From Hydrogenophaga sp. (GTDB taxonomy: Bacteria > Pseudomonadota > Gammaproteobacteria > Burkholderiales > Burkholderiaceae_C), in contig JAURYH010000022.1 in NCBI GenBank assembly GCA_030653975.1, positions 1 to 48,968 of the forward strand: 48,968 nt of DNA. Reading direction: 5' to 3'. A model generated the notes under the pieces. It did not search any database. It had not been told where the DNA came from and worked only from the letters and a program-made list of their open reading frames with translations. Made by a program: the position numbers and the translations under genes. The first letter of the stretch is position 1. Every line of letters starts with the position of its first letter. This document shows, one piece after another, positions 16,514-25,310 of the stretch.

Positions 16514-17186
16514 GGCCGGCCAGACGCCGGTCCAGCTGGAAGCAGGCCGCGAACACCTGCCGGTCGGGCAGGTCTGCCGACGCCAGCTCCGCCCGCAGCA
16601 GCCCGTCCACCGCCGCCCGGGCCGCGGCTTCGTGCAGGGCCTCGATCACCAGCACGCCGTCGAACGCCCCTTCCACACTGCGGCGCATCGACTTTTCACG
16701 CGTGGGCACGCCGGTGGCCGCAGCGTCCACCCGCATCAGCCAGACCTGCGCCACCGCGTCCAGCTTGGCGATGCGCTCCACCAGCGCCTTTTGCGCGCCC
16801 TCGTCCAGCAAGCCGGCGCTTTCCAGGTCCAGGCGCAGCGGCACCGCCACCGCGCCACAGCCCAGGCCCGCGCGGGCCACCACTGGCCCGCCGCCGCGTG
16901 CGAAGTTCTGCAGGATGGGCATGACGCGCTGCGACCAGGGCGTGGGCGCATTCAGGCGCGCCAGATACGAAGGCCCGGCCAGTGCGTCCGCTGCCTGCAG
17001 CTCGTAGGTGATGAAGAAGCGCCGTTGGCCCGCGCCCTCGCTGCGGAAAACGCGACCCGAGAGAAAACCGTCCACGCCCACGCGCTCGAGCACGTGTTCG
17101 CGCGTGAGCCAGTGCAGGTAGTCGGTTTCCAGCGCCGGCTCGATGTCGCTCCAGATGGCCAGCTGGGCCTGTCCGCGTGTGGTCAT
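16506..17186 (-). CDS. Conserved protein, probable dimeric alpha-beta barrel (DUF4286-like)
   Basis: A 226-residue cytoplasmic protein. The N-terminal half (LAIWSDIEPALETDYLHWLTREHVLERVGVDGFLSGRVFRSEG..., key elements ALETDYLHWLTREHV and RFFITYEL) resembles EthD/DUF4286 dimeric alpha-beta barrel proteins, which bind small aromatic or acidic metabolites. The C-terminal half repeats a similar pattern (VWLMRVDAAATG...) so the protein may be a tandem duplication of the fold. I know of no established activity. Its stop lies on the edge of a LysR-like remnant, and the dehydroshikimate dehydratase gene ends only 61 bp upstream in the same direction, suggesting one operon for aromatic-acid catabolism. 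Confidence 0.6.
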   Translation of the reverse strand: MTTRGQAQLAIWSDIEPALETDYLHWLTREHVLERVGVDGFLSGRVFRSEGAGQRRFFITYELQAADALAGPSYLARLNAPTPWSQRVMPILQNFARGGGPVVARAGLGCGAVAVPLRLDLESAGLLDEGAQKALVERIAKLDAVAQVWLMRVDAAATGVPTREKSMRRSVEGAFDGVLVIEALHEAAARAAVDGLLRAELASADLPDRQVFAACFQLDRRLAGLS

Positions 17187-17247
17187 GTTGTCTCCTGATC
17201 GGATTGAGATTCAATGGGCGCTGCAGGGAGACGACCCCCGCCCGCTC

Positions 17248-18162
17248 TCAGTTCACCAGCGATTTCAGCCGCATCTGGTTGGGCAGCGGCACCGAGCGGC
17301 GCAGCACGTCCTCGGCCAGCCAGAGGGCCGAGCGGCGGCCGCGTTCGGCCACCATGGGCAGCGGCATCTGCTGGTAGTCGTCGTTGAAGACTTCGAAGCT
17401 GTAGTCACCGTCATACCCCAGGCGGTCGAGCTTGAGCACGAGGTCCACGAGCTGTTCGCTGTGCACGCCTTCGCCGGGGAACACGCGGAAGGTGCGCGCG
17501 GTGCTGATGCGCTCCGCAAAGGTCTTGGTCTCCTGCCACATGAAGTCGGCCAGCTGCACCAGGAAAATCTTCGACGGGTCGAGGTAGTCGATCTCTTCCA
17601 GGCTGGTCTTGGCGGCAAAAATGTGGAACGAGTCCAGCCCCAGGCCCAGGTTGGGGCAGTCGGCGCGGCAGACCACGTCCCACGCGGTGGTGAACTCGTT
17701 GACCGTGCGGCCCCAGGACAGGCCTTCATAGGCGATCCGAATACCCAGCGGCAGCGCCAGCATGGCGAGCTTGCGCAGGTCGCGCGCGAGGTGGTCGAGG
17801 TCGCCACTGGCGTGGGTCGAGGTGGACGAACACGCGAGCAGCACCTTGCAGTCGAGCGCGGCGCACATCTCCAGCATGGCCTTGGCGATGTCGACCTTGT
17901 AGTGGTGCAGGTGACCGCTCAGGCCTTCGAAATCGCGCAGCACCTGGAAGCCCGTGCCACGCAGGCCACTGGCCTTGACGGCCGCCACCGCGGCTTCGAT
18001 GCCGCCCGGGTGGCCGTTGATGTCGTTGGCCTTGAGCATGACCTGCGAGAAGCCCGCTGCCTGCATGGCGGCGAGCTTGGCTTCGAGCGGACCGGCCAGG
18101 GTGATGGTGTCCATGCCGAAGCCCTGGATGGCTTCGACGATGGCGGCTTGGGTGGGCTTCAT
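17248..18162 (-). CDS. 3-dehydroshikimate dehydratase, catalytic (TIM-barrel) subunit
   Basis: A 304-residue xylose-isomerase-like TIM barrel of the sugar phosphate isomerase/epimerase family, closest to the N-terminal domain of QuiC/QsuB-type dehydroshikimate dehydratases (3-dehydroshikimate to protocatechuate). Candidate metal ligands follow that family's pattern: E146 (IAYEGLSWG), D177 (LGLDSFHIF), Q203 (LVQLAD) and E257 (FEVFND). ATG 18162 was chosen because the domain starts there. The downstream half of the fused enzyme, a HPPD-like VOC domain, is encoded by the separate gene 4 bp upstream in the operon. The divergent IclR regulator of PcaR/PobR type supports a protocatechuate-linked role. 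Other sugar-acid epimerases share the fold, so the substrate remains an inference. Confidence 0.75.
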   Translation of the reverse strand: MKPTQAAIVEAIQGFGMDTITLAGPLEAKLAAMQAAGFSQVMLKANDINGHPGGIEAAVAAVKASGLRGTGFQVLRDFEGLSGHLHHYKVDIAKAMLEMCAALDCKVLLACSSTSTHASGDLDHLARDLRKLAMLALPLGIRIAYEGLSWGRTVNEFTTAWDVVCRADCPNLGLGLDSFHIFAAKTSLEEIDYLDPSKIFLVQLADFMWQETKTFAERISTARTFRVFPGEGVHSEQLVDLVLKLDRLGYDGDYSFEVFNDDYQQMPLPMVAERGRRSALWLAEDVLRRSVPLPNQMRLKSLVN

Positions 18163-18166
18163 GGCT

Positions 18167-19090
18167 TCAGCCTCCTGCGTGCGATTCGCTGTGCACCAGC
18201 TCGAACACCACGGAGCCGAGGTAGGTCTTGGTGATGGCGCCACGCGGCTCGGTGTGCGCCGCCGGGGTCTCGACGAATTCCACGCCGAGAGCGCGCAGCG
18301 CCTTGACGGCGGCGAGCACGTCGGGCACACCCAGGCCGATGCGCTGAAGCTTTTCGTCCGCGTCGTGCACGTTGAGTTCGGGCTCGACCAGTTGCAGCAT
18401 GAAGCGTTTGCCCGGGTCCATGGCGGCGGTGCGCAGCAGCGTGCCCTTGGGCATGATGCCGAAGCGCTGCTCGTCGGGGATGAGTTCGGTGCCGAAGAGT
18501 TCGTCGTAGAACGCGATCCAGTCGTTGCTGCGTTCGGGGCCGATGTACTGCACGATGCCGAAGAAGTGGATACCGGCGGTGGCGGGCGGGTGCTGGTCCA
18601 CGGTGGGGATGGGCACGAAGTCCACGTCGTAGATCGAGAACTCCTTGTAGCGGTCCACGAAATAGATGCGGCTGCCGCCCGCGCCGTGGATGGCGGGGAT
18701 GTTGAGCTCCATCACCTCGGCGTGGGTCTGCACCGCCCAGGCACCGCGTTCAAGCACGTAGTGGTAAGCGGCCCGGGCGTCGCGCACGCGCAGCGCCATG
18801 GCCGAAATGGACGGCGCATCGCTGCCGTGGCTGGCGCCCAGGGCGTCGGAGGGGTGGGCGTTGACGACGATGTTGATGCCGCCCTGGCGGTACAGCAGCA
18901 CTTCACGCGAGCGGTGGCGCGCCACCGGGCGGAAACCCATCATCTCCAGCACCTGGCCCAGCGCCTGGGGCTTGGTGGTCGCGTATTCGATGAATTCGAT
19001 GCCGTCCAGCCCCAGCGGGTTGGCGGCGTCGCTGAACGAGGCTTGCAGGGGCTCGCGGCCCTCACTGGTGTTGAGCAGCAGGTCACTCAT
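18167..19090 (-). CDS. VOC/4-hydroxyphenylpyruvate-dioxygenase-like partner of dehydroshikimate dehydratase
   Basis: A 307-residue protein of two VOC halves as in 4-hydroxyphenylpyruvate dioxygenase. The first half starts at GLDGIEFIEYATTKPQALGQVLEMMGF; the second has AGIHFFGIVQYIGPERSNDWIAFYDELFG and ends in FELVHSE, placing His and Glu metal ligands as in HPPD. Fused QuiC/QsuB dehydratases carry exactly this kind of domain after the TIM barrel; there it tunes activity. Here it is encoded first in the operon and separated by only 4 bp. The start at 19090 follows the conserved domain boundary and gives MSDLLLN. A true HPPD is less likely because the neighbourhood lacks tyrosine catabolism genes. 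Confidence 0.75.
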   Translation of the reverse strand: MSDLLLNTSEGREPLQASFSDAANPLGLDGIEFIEYATTKPQALGQVLEMMGFRPVARHRSREVLLYRQGGINIVVNAHPSDALGASHGSDAPSISAMALRVRDARAAYHYVLERGAWAVQTHAEVMELNIPAIHGAGGSRIYFVDRYKEFSIYDVDFVPIPTVDQHPPATAGIHFFGIVQYIGPERSNDWIAFYDELFGTELIPDEQRFGIMPKGTLLRTAAMDPGKRFMLQLVEPELNVHDADEKLQRIGLGVPDVLAAVKALRALGVEFVETPAAHTEPRGAITKTYLGSVVFELVHSESHAGG

Positions 19091-19233
19091 GAAAAGGTCT
19101 CCGGATGAGAAAGGCGCCGGCAGTGGGGCACGGGCCGTGCCCGCCAAACGGCCCATTCTGCGTCCTGCCACTGTAGGGTCAGACTGGGGTATTTCCTTGC
19201 TCGCGGCCCGCATGGGAGTTTGATAATCGATCA

Positions 19234-19246
19234 GATCAATATGATC
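19234..19246. promoter_or_regulatory. Palindromic operator candidate in the IclR divergent promoter
   Basis: GATCA-ATA-TGATC is a perfect inverted repeat, embedded in a run of overlapping GATC/CGATC half-sites (19221-19256). It sits in the 206-bp region between the divergent dehydratase operon and the IclR gene, 51 bp before the IclR start. IclR-family regulators bind short palindromes in such places. The gap otherwise holds no gene. Confidence 0.45.
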
Positions 19247-19296
19247 ATCGATCGTTACAAGGGTTTTTCCTGAATCCCTCAACCACCCACACCGCC

Positions 19297-20073
19297 GTGA
19301 ACATGCCCAACACCCCCGCCCTCGAAAAACGCGACTGGATCGCCGGTCTGGAAAAGGGCCTGTCGGTGATCGAGGTCTTCGACGACCAGCACCCGCGCCT
19401 GACCGCGAGCCAGGCGGGCGCCCGCTGCGGCCTCACGCGCACCGCCGCGCGCCGCTACCTGCTCACGCTGGCGCACCTCGGATATGTGGGCAGCGACGGC
19501 AAGCTGTTCTGGCTCACGCCGCGCATCCTGCGCCTGGGCCATGCCTACCTGGAGTCGGCACGCCTGCCACGGGTGGTGCAGCCCTTCCTGCAGCGCATCG
19601 CCGGCGGCACACAGGAAATCGCCTACCTCGGCGTGCTGGATGGCGACGACGCGGTCTACATCGCGCGCAGCGGTGCGCACCGCCACATGAACACCGGCTA
19701 CATGCTGGGTTCGCGCATCCAGGCGCAACTGTCGACGGCGGGCGTTGCGATCCTCGCAGGCATGGGCGAAGCGGCGTCCGACGCCTGGCTCGCGGCCCGC
19801 GAACTGCGGCCCTTCACGCCCTTCACGATCGCCAGCAAGGAGCAGCTGCGCAACGAGTTGCAGCGCTTTCGCCGGCAGGGCTGGGCGCTTCTGGAGCAAC
19901 AACTGGAACTGAACGCCCGGGGCATCGCCGTGCCGCTGCTGGACCGCAACAACACCGTGCAGGGTGCGATCAGCATCACCATGCCGATCAACCAGGAAAA
20001 GAGCGAAGACGCGATCCAGCGCGTGCTGCCGGTGCTGCAGGAAGCGGCGCGCAGCCTCAGACCGCTGATTTAG
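19297..20073 (+). CDS. IclR family transcriptional regulator (PcaR/PobR type)
   Basis: A 258-residue regulator with an N-terminal winged helix-turn-helix (about residues 14-75: GLEKGLSVIEVFDDQHPRLTASQAGARCG and TRTAARRYLLTLAHLGYV) and a C-terminal IclR effector domain (about 90-255). The signature matches the PcaR/PcaU/PobR branch, which senses protocatechuate-pathway intermediates. It is divergent from the dehydratase operon, its likely target. The start is GTG 19297 with ATG 19303 as alternative; neither has a strong ribosome site. Its 3' end overlaps that of the convergent MFS gene by 17 bp. Confidence 0.88.
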   Translation: MNMPNTPALEKRDWIAGLEKGLSVIEVFDDQHPRLTASQAGARCGLTRTAARRYLLTLAHLGYVGSDGKLFWLTPRILRLGHAYLESARLPRVVQPFLQRIAGGTQEIAYLGVLDGDDAVYIARSGAHRHMNTGYMLGSRIQAQLSTAGVAILAGMGEAASDAWLAARELRPFTPFTIASKEQLRNELQRFRRQGWALLEQQLELNARGIAVPLLDRNNTVQGAISITMPINQEKSEDAIQRVLPVLQEAARSLRPLI

Positions 20074-21319
20074 CCAGCCGGTGCTCCAGCGCACGCAGGC
20101 GCAGCGCGCAGCCCGTGGCCACCAGCGCACAGGCAGCCGAAAGCCAGAACACGCTGGCCAGCCCGAAGGCCGAACTGAGCAGCCCGCCACCCAGCCCGCC
20201 CATGACGCCCGGCAAGCCGTAGCCGATCACGGTGTAGAGCGCCTGGCCGCGCCCGCGCAGCCGGCCCGGGAAATGGTGCGACAGCAAGGCAATGCACACC
20301 GAATGGTGCGCGGCGAAGGTGATGGCGTGCAGCGCCTGCGCCAGCAACAGCAGCGGCCACACCAGCGGCAGGCCGGCGGTGAGCCCCATGCGCAGGGCCA
20401 TCAGCGCCGCGGCCAGCGCCAGCCAGCCGGTGAGCGAGATGAGCGGCAGCCAGCGTCCCTGGGTGAAGAACCAGCCGATCTCGATCACCACCGACACCGC
20501 CCACAGCAAGCCGATCACCGTCTTGCTGTAGCCCAGCGAATCGAGGTAGAGCGAAAAGAAGACGTAGATGAAGATGTGGGCGAGCACGTGGAAAAACACG
20601 GCGGCAAAAAACCAGCGCACCGGCGGCTGGCGCAGCACGGGCCACATGTCGGGGTGCTCCTCTTCGTGGTGGGCCGCTTCCTTGAAGTCGGGCAGCAGCC
20701 AGACGCTCACCGCCACCGCGGCCAGCGTGCCCAGCGTCCAGGCCGGAAAGTGGCCCATGCCGAAATGTTCGAACCACCAGCCCGCCACCACCACCGTGAG
20801 CAGAAAACCCAGCGAACCCCAGAGCCGAACGCGGCCATAGCGCTTCACATCGAAAGCTCCGCCCTGGCTCACCAGGTGCGCCAGCGCGGCTTCGCTCATG
20901 GGCATCATGGCGCTGGTGTGGGTGAACATGAGCAGCAGCACGATGAACAGCGCCACGCCGCCGAGCGGGAACCACAGCCCGATGGAGAGCAGCAGCGCCA
21001 CCGTGGCGCCGTAGCGCAGCAGCTTCACGCGCTCGCCCGTGCGGTCGCTCAGCGTGCCCCAGGCGTAGGGCGCGAACAGGCGCGTGGCCGACTGCACCGA
21101 GGTCAGCACGCTGATGGCGATCAGGCCGAAGCCCAGCTCTTTCAGCCAGAGCGGCAGGTAGGGGTTGAAGAAGCCGATGTGCGCGAAGTAGCTGGCCGAG
21201 AGCGCAGCAAACGGAAAAAGGCCCCCACGCTCCGCCGTTTCACGGGTCGCTGCCGCCCGAGGGGGCTGATCCGCCCTGGGGCGGCCCGGCGACGGATCGC
21301 CGCTGCGTTGCTCAGGCAC
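20057..21319 (-). CDS. MFS transporter, HcaT/LacY-like (MFS_1-like)
   Basis: A 420-residue polytopic membrane protein of the MFS_1-like branch (3-phenylpropionate permease HcaT and relatives): [16 protein letters not shown], the loop motif [10 protein letters not shown], and about 12 hydrophobic helices. The substrate is unknown. Its best start, GTG 21319, overlaps the aroC stop (GTGcCTGA), suggesting translational coupling with chorismate synthase. The first 30 residues ([20 protein letters not shown]...) are encoded by the dispersed GC-rich repeat at 21220-21291 and look unlike membrane protein; no later ATG/GTG/TTG precedes the first helix at [17 protein letters not shown]. The repeat seems to have been absorbed into the gene. 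Confidence 0.85.
   Translation of the reverse strand: MPEQRSGDPSPGRPRADQPPRAAATRETAERGGLFPFAALSASYFAHIGFFNPYLPLWLKELGFGLIAISVLTSVQSATRLFAPYAWGTLSDRTGERVKLLRYGATVALLLSIGLWFPLGGVALFIVLLLMFTHTSAMMPMSEAALAHLVSQGGAFDVKRYGRVRLWGSLGFLLTVVVAGWWFEHFGMGHFPAWTLGTLAAVAVSVWLLPDFKEAAHHEEEHPDMWPVLRQPPVRWFFAAVFFHVLAHIFIYVFFSLYLDSLGYSKTVIGLLWAVSVVIEIGWFFTQGRWLPLISLTGWLALAAALMALRMGLTAGLPLVWPLLLLAQALHAITFAAHHSVCIALLSHHFPGRLRGRGQALYTVIGYGLPGVMGGLGGGLLSSAFGLASVFWLSAACALVATGCALRLRALEHRLAKSAV
21220..21291. repeat. Dispersed GC-rich repeat, class 2, copy 1
   Basis: This copy contains GTCGCTGCCGCCCGAGGGGG and, after TGATCC, GCCCTGGGGCGGCCCGGCG. It shares its core (a run of C then G, then TGGGGCGGCCCGGCG) with the copy at 27251-27297. 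Most such elements are intergenic; this one forms the 5' end of the MFS coding sequence. Confidence 0.6.
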
Positions 21320-22412
21320 GACCGGCTGCGGCTATGTCCGGTGTCTCGACCTTCACATCGCCACACTGCGCACGGTGGCGCAGCGCGTGGTCCATCACCA
21401 CCAGGGCGAGCAGCGCCTCCATGATGGGCGCGGCGCGGATGCCGACGCAGGGGTCGTGGCGGCCCTTGGTAATGACTTCGGTGGGCCCGCCCGCCACGTC
21501 GATGGAGTCGCGCGGGACCAGGATCGAGCTGGTGGGCTTGATGGCGATGGACACATCGAGGTCTTGCCCGGTGCTGATGCCGCCGAGTGTGCCACCCGCG
21601 TTGTTGCCCACGAAGCCGCCGGGTGTGAGCGAGTCGCCGTGCGAGCTGCCGCGCTGCGCGACGCTGGCGAACCCGGCACCGATCTCCACGCCCTTGACGG
21701 CGTTCAGGCCCATCATGGCGTAGGCGATGTCGGCGTCGAGCTTGTCGTACAGCGGCTGGCCCAGGCCCACCGGCATGTTCTGCGCCACCACGCGCAGGCG
21801 CGCGCCGCAGGAGTCGCCGCTCTTGCGCAGCGCGTTCATGAAGGTTTCGATGGCCGACACGTCGGCCACCGGCGCGAAGAAGGGGTTGTTGGGCACGTGT
21901 TCCCAGCTCTCGAAACCCACCGCCACGTCGCCCACCTGCGTCATGCAGGCGTGGAAGGTGGTGCCGTATTTTTCCTTCAGCCACTTCTTGGCCACGGCGC
22001 CGGCGGCCACCGTGGGCGCGGTCAGGCGGGCCGAGCTGCGGCCACCACCGCGCGGGTCGCGGATGCCGTACTTCTGCCAGTAGGTGTAGTCGGCGTGGCC
22101 GGGGCGGAAGGTCTGCAGGATGTTGCCGTAGTCCTTGCTGCGCTGGTCGGTGTTGCGGATCAGCAGGGCGATGGGTGTGCCGGTGGTCTGGCCCTCGTAC
22201 ACGCCACTCAGGATTTCGACCGCGTCGGGCTCGTTGCGCTGCGTCACGAACTTCGATGTGCCGGGCCGGCGGCGGTCCAGGTCGCCCTGGATGTCGGCCT
22301 CGCTCAGGGCCATGCCCGGCGGGCAGCCATCGATGACGCAGCCAATGGCCGGGCCGTGGGATTCACCGAAGTTGGTGACGCAAAACAGGGTGCCGAAGGT
22401 GTTGCCGCTCAT
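21312..22412 (-). CDS. aroC: Chorismate synthase
   Basis: A 366-residue enzyme that converts 5-enolpyruvylshikimate-3-phosphate to chorismate with reduced FMN, the last step of the shikimate pathway. Family signatures are plain: [20 protein letters not shown] at the N-terminus, the [17 protein letters not shown] loop and [26 protein letters not shown] 22412 gives the canonical N-terminus; an upstream open stretch is not conserved. The length is typical of a proteobacterial monofunctional AroC. The MFS gene follows with overlapping stop and start. Confidence 0.97.
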   Translation of the reverse strand: MSGNTFGTLFCVTNFGESHGPAIGCVIDGCPPGMALSEADIQGDLDRRRPGTSKFVTQRNEPDAVEILSGVYEGQTTGTPIALLIRNTDQRSKDYGNILQTFRPGHADYTYWQKYGIRDPRGGGRSSARLTAPTVAAGAVAKKWLKEKYGTTFHACMTQVGDVAVGFESWEHVPNNPFFAPVADVSAIETFMNALRKSGDSCGARLRVVAQNMPVGLGQPLYDKLDADIAYAMMGLNAVKGVEIGAGFASVAQRGSSHGDSLTPGGFVGNNAGGTLGGISTGQDLDVSIAIKPTSSILVPRDSIDVAGGPTEVITKGRHDPCVGIRAAPIMEALLALVVMDHALRHRAQCGDVKVETPDIAAAGRA

Positions 22413-22586
22413 AGTGAACGGATTATCCCAGAGGGCCGCGCCGGTGCCGGTATGGTGCCGTGGCGCCCAGCTTGGTGCGCGCGCCATCGACTTTCAACCG
22501 CCTGGAGGCTCAAAGGCCAATGGAACGCTTCATGCTTTGTGCTGCGCTGCAACAATTCGCTTGCATTCCACCGACCGGAGCGCCCC

Positions 22587-23015
22587 ATGCTGGACCGAAC
22601 CACCACCCTGTTCTCCCACGTCAAACCCGGTGAAACCGAGTTCATTCGCGGGGGCCTGCGCGACTTTTTCCTCTACCGCGACCTGGGCATCGCCGCCGCC
22701 ACGCACGGCAAGGTGGTCGCCCACCTGGTGAAGGCCAACCTGCCACCCGACGGCGGCACGGGCTGGCACATCCACGAGGCCGATTTCCAGATCGTGATCA
22801 TGACCAAGGGCTGGGCCAAGTTCATGTACGAAGACCAGGTGACGCTGGTGGAAGCGGGCGACGTGGTGCACCAGCGTCCGGGTATCCGCCACTACCTGTT
22901 CGACTACTCACCCGACATGGAGTACCTGGAGATCGTTTCGCCAGCGGATTTCAAGTCGGTGCCGGTCGACCCGGTGTGCGAGATCCCGAAGCCGACACCC
23001 TGGACCGAGCCGTAA
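22587..23015 (+). CDS. Cupin-fold protein
   Basis: A 142-residue single-domain cupin. Motif 1 is GTGWHIHEADFQIVIMTKGWAKF (His61 and His63 as candidate metal ligands, with a Glu at 64) and motif 2 GDVVHQRPGIRHYL (His95 and His101). Such small cupins include dioxygenases, isomerases and sensors; nothing identifies the substrate. CGGAG precedes ATG 22587. It is monocistronic, divergent from aroC and closed by a repeat copy. Confidence 0.8.
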   Translation: MLDRTTTLFSHVKPGETEFIRGGLRDFFLYRDLGIAAATHGKVVAHLVKANLPPDGGTGWHIHEADFQIVIMTKGWAKFMYEDQVTLVEAGDVVHQRPGIRHYLFDYSPDMEYLEIVSPADFKSVPVDPVCEIPKPTPWTEP

Positions 23016-23053
23016 AGAGATGACAGCGCGCCATCCGGCGCGAAGTGCATGAA

Positions 23054-23138
23054 CCCAGAACGCCGCGGAACCGGCTTCGCCGGGCCGCCAGCGTTGCCCC
23101 CTTGAGGGGGTGACGCGCCCTTAGGCTCGGCGCGGGGG
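23054..23138. repeat. Dispersed GC-rich repeat, class 1, copy 1
   Basis: Begins CCCAGAACGCCGCGGAACCG, continues GCTTCGCCGGGCCGCCAGCG, then a C-run/G-run hairpin (CCCCCTTGAGGGGG), TGACGCGC and ends GGCGCGGGGG. It aligns along its length with the reverse complement of 25149-25232 and partly with 37681-37756. It lies between convergent genes and could act as a terminator. Confidence 0.75.
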
Positions 23139-23142
23139 TGGG

Positions 23143-23799
23143 TCAAAACTCCGCGTCGAGCTCATCAATTTCGTCGGGCTCGGCTTCTGCGGCGGCCACC
23201 CATTCCTTCATGGCGGGGAGATCCATGATGGTGTCGCAATAAGCCACGCAGGCCAGGTCGAGCGGCACGTCGTAGGTGATGAAACGCGTCACCACCGGCG
23301 CGAACATGGCGTCGGCCATGCAGGGCCTGGCCCCGAACAGAAACGGGCCGCCGTACTTTTCCAGGCACTCCTGCCAGATGATCTCGATTCGGTCGATGTC
23401 CGTCTGCGCACGCGACCAGAGCTTGAAGCCCGGGAAGTGCGCCTTGATGTTCATGGGCAGCGAGGAACGCAGCGCGGAAAAGCCCGAATGCATCTCGCCG
23501 CAGATGGCGCGGCAGTGCGCGCGGGCGGCACGGTCGGCCGGCAGCAGCCCGGCCCTGGGCTTGATCTCGTTGAGGTATTCGCCAATGGCCAGCGTGTCCC
23601 ACACGTGCACGCCGTCGTGGTCCAGCGAGGGCACGCGCATCGAGGCCGAGAGCAGCAGCATTTCGGCCTTCATGGCCGGATCGTCGGGCGAGATGATGTG
23701 TTCGGTGAACGCCAGCTTGGCCAGCCTGGCCATCAGCCAGCCGCGCAAGGCCCAGGCGCCGTAATTCTTGCTGCTGATCGTGAGAACCGCTTTGGCCAT
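23143..23799 (-). CDS. Glutathione S-transferase family protein
   Basis: A 218-residue GST. The N-terminal thioredoxin-like domain (1-80) has the YGAWALRGWLMARLA opening, the cis-proline region MRVPSLDHDGVHVWDTLAIGEYL with the glutathione gamma-glutamyl contact, and the helical C-terminal domain has the PCMADAMFAPVVTRFITY motif with the capping Asp. An acidic tail (EAEPDEIDELDAEF) is unusual. ATG 23799 follows GAGGAGC. GSTs conjugate or isomerise electrophiles with glutathione; the substrate is unknown. Confidence 0.9.
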   Translation of the reverse strand: MAKAVLTISSKNYGAWALRGWLMARLAKLAFTEHIISPDDPAMKAEMLLLSASMRVPSLDHDGVHVWDTLAIGEYLNEIKPRAGLLPADRAARAHCRAICGEMHSGFSALRSSLPMNIKAHFPGFKLWSRAQTDIDRIEIIWQECLEKYGGPFLFGARPCMADAMFAPVVTRFITYDVPLDLACVAYCDTIMDLPAMKEWVAAAEAEPDEIDELDAEF

Positions 23800-23933
23800 G
23801 GGATGCTCCTCTTGAGTGCCACGGTTGCAGCAATCCCTGTGCCACCTTTGTGCATCGCGGGCGCACCAGCAGTGTGCAGCGGTTCTGGCCCGTTCCTTGC
23901 CTGCACAAAGCCCATCCAACAGGAAAGACCGTC

Positions 23934-25148
23934 ATGCTGTATCAGGCCTACCAACTCCAGTCCGACCTGGTGTCGCCGCTGCGCCTGGCTGCCCAGCATC
24001 TGAGCGCATCGCTCTGGATCCACAAGACCGAGCGCACGGTGGTGCGCAAGGTGGCCGCCGCCTGCGATGTGCTGTCGCGCCTGCGGCTCACGCATTCGCG
24101 CCCGCCGTACAACATCCACGCGGTGACGGTGGGCGAAACCGAGATCCCGGTGATCGAAGAGACCGTGCTCACCCTGCCCTTCGGCACCCTGCTGCGCTTT
24201 CGCAAGGACGACCCCAGCCTGCCGGAACAACCCAAGGTCCTGCTGGCCGCGCCGCTCTCGGGCCATTTCGCCACCCTGTTGCGCGAGACTGCCAAAACCC
24301 TGCTGCAGGACCACGACGTCTACATCACCGACTGGCACAACGCCCGCGATGTGTCGCTGCTGCACGGCGGCTTCAGCCTGGACGACTACATCAGCTACCT
24401 GATCCGCTTCACCGAAGCCGTCGGCGAGGGCAGCCACATGATCGCCGTGTGCCAGCCCTGCGTGGCCGCGCTCGCCGCCACCGCCGTCATGGCCGAAGAT
24501 GATCACCCGTCGCAGCCGCGCAGCCTGACGCTCATGGCCGGCCCGGTGGACTGCCGTGTCAACCCGACCGAGGTCAACAAACTGGCCACCAGCAAGCCCA
24601 TCGAGTGGTTCGAGAAGAACCTGATCAGCCACGTGCCGCTGCCGCACGCCGGCTTCATGCGCCGCGTGTACCCCGGCTTTGTGCAGCTCTCGGCCTTCAT
24701 CAGCATGAACCCGGAGCGCCACAAGCAGTCGTTCCGCAGCATCTACGACCATCTGCAAGAAGGCCGCGTTGAAGAAGCCCAGGTGATCCAGGACTTCTAC
24801 GAGGAATACCTGGCGGTGAACGACCTGCCGGCCGAGTTCTACCTGGAAACGGTGGAGAAGGTGTTCCAGACCTACGACCTGCCGCGTGGCGTGCTGACCT
24901 ACCAGGGCCGCACGGTGAACCCGGCCGCGATCCGCCGCACCGCGCTGATGACGGTCGAAGGCGAGCGCGACGACATCTGCGCCGTGGGCCAGACGGTGGC
25001 CGCACAGGACCTGTGCCCGAACGTGCGCCCTTACCTGAAGACCCACCACATCCAGACCGGCGTGGGCCACTACGGCGTGTTCAGCGGCCGCCGGTGGAAC
25101 CAGCAGATCTATCCGCGCGTCAGGGACATGATCCACAACTCGATATAA
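23934..25148 (+). CDS. phaZ: Intracellular polyhydroxybutyrate depolymerase (PhaZ)
   Basis: A 404-residue depolymerase that mobilises native PHB granules. It matches the Ralstonia-type intracellular PhaZ family: LPFGTLLRF, VLLAAPLSGHFATLLR, ITDWHNARDVSLLHGGFSLDDY, and a nucleophile elbow VCQP with Cys173 in place of the usual serine, as established for that family. Asp346/347 (EGERDD) and His379 (GVGHYGVFSG) complete the triad. No signal peptide is present, fitting a cytoplasmic, granule-bound enzyme. ATG 23934 is the conserved start. It implies that the host stores PHB. A repeat and a strong terminator follow. Confidence 0.93.
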   Translation: MLYQAYQLQSDLVSPLRLAAQHLSASLWIHKTERTVVRKVAAACDVLSRLRLTHSRPPYNIHAVTVGETEIPVIEETVLTLPFGTLLRFRKDDPSLPEQPKVLLAAPLSGHFATLLRETAKTLLQDHDVYITDWHNARDVSLLHGGFSLDDYISYLIRFTEAVGEGSHMIAVCQPCVAALAATAVMAEDDHPSQPRSLTLMAGPVDCRVNPTEVNKLATSKPIEWFEKNLISHVPLPHAGFMRRVYPGFVQLSAFISMNPERHKQSFRSIYDHLQEGRVEEAQVIQDFYEEYLAVNDLPAEFYLETVEKVFQTYDLPRGVLTYQGRTVNPAAIRRTALMTVEGERDDICAVGQTVAAQDLCPNVRPYLKTHHIQTGVGHYGVFSGRRWNQQIYPRVRDMIHNSI

Positions 25149-25232
25149 CCCCCCGCGCCGCGCTGCGCGCGTCACCCCCCTGCTGGGGCAAAACCTGCCG
25201 CCCGGCAAAGCCGGTTCCGCGGTGTTTCTGGG
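25149..25232. repeat. Dispersed GC-rich repeat, class 1, copy 2 (inverted)
   Basis: Immediately after the phaZ stop. Read on the minus strand it gives CCCAGAAACACCGCGGAACC, then GGCTTTGCCGGGCGGC, TTTTGCCCCAGCAGGGGGGT and GACGCGCG, aligning base for base with most of 23054-23138. The two copies flank the GST-phaZ pair in opposite orientation. Confidence 0.75.
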
Positions 25233-25257
25233 TTGAGGGCACCTCGCTCAAACGCCA

Positions 25258-25301
25258 CTTCAAAACAAAACGCCCCGGATTCGGGGCGTTTTGTTTTGAA
25301 G
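25258..25301. terminator. Perfect 20-bp bidirectional terminator
   Basis: Arms 25258-25277 and 25282-25301 are exactly complementary over 20 bp with a GATT loop. The stem core is CGCCCCG/CGGGGCG and its outer part is AAAACAAAA/TTTTGTTTT, giving a U-rich tract on either strand. It lies between the convergent phaZ and CBS-domain genes and serves both. Confidence 0.92.
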
Positions 25302-25310
25302 CTTGTGCGC

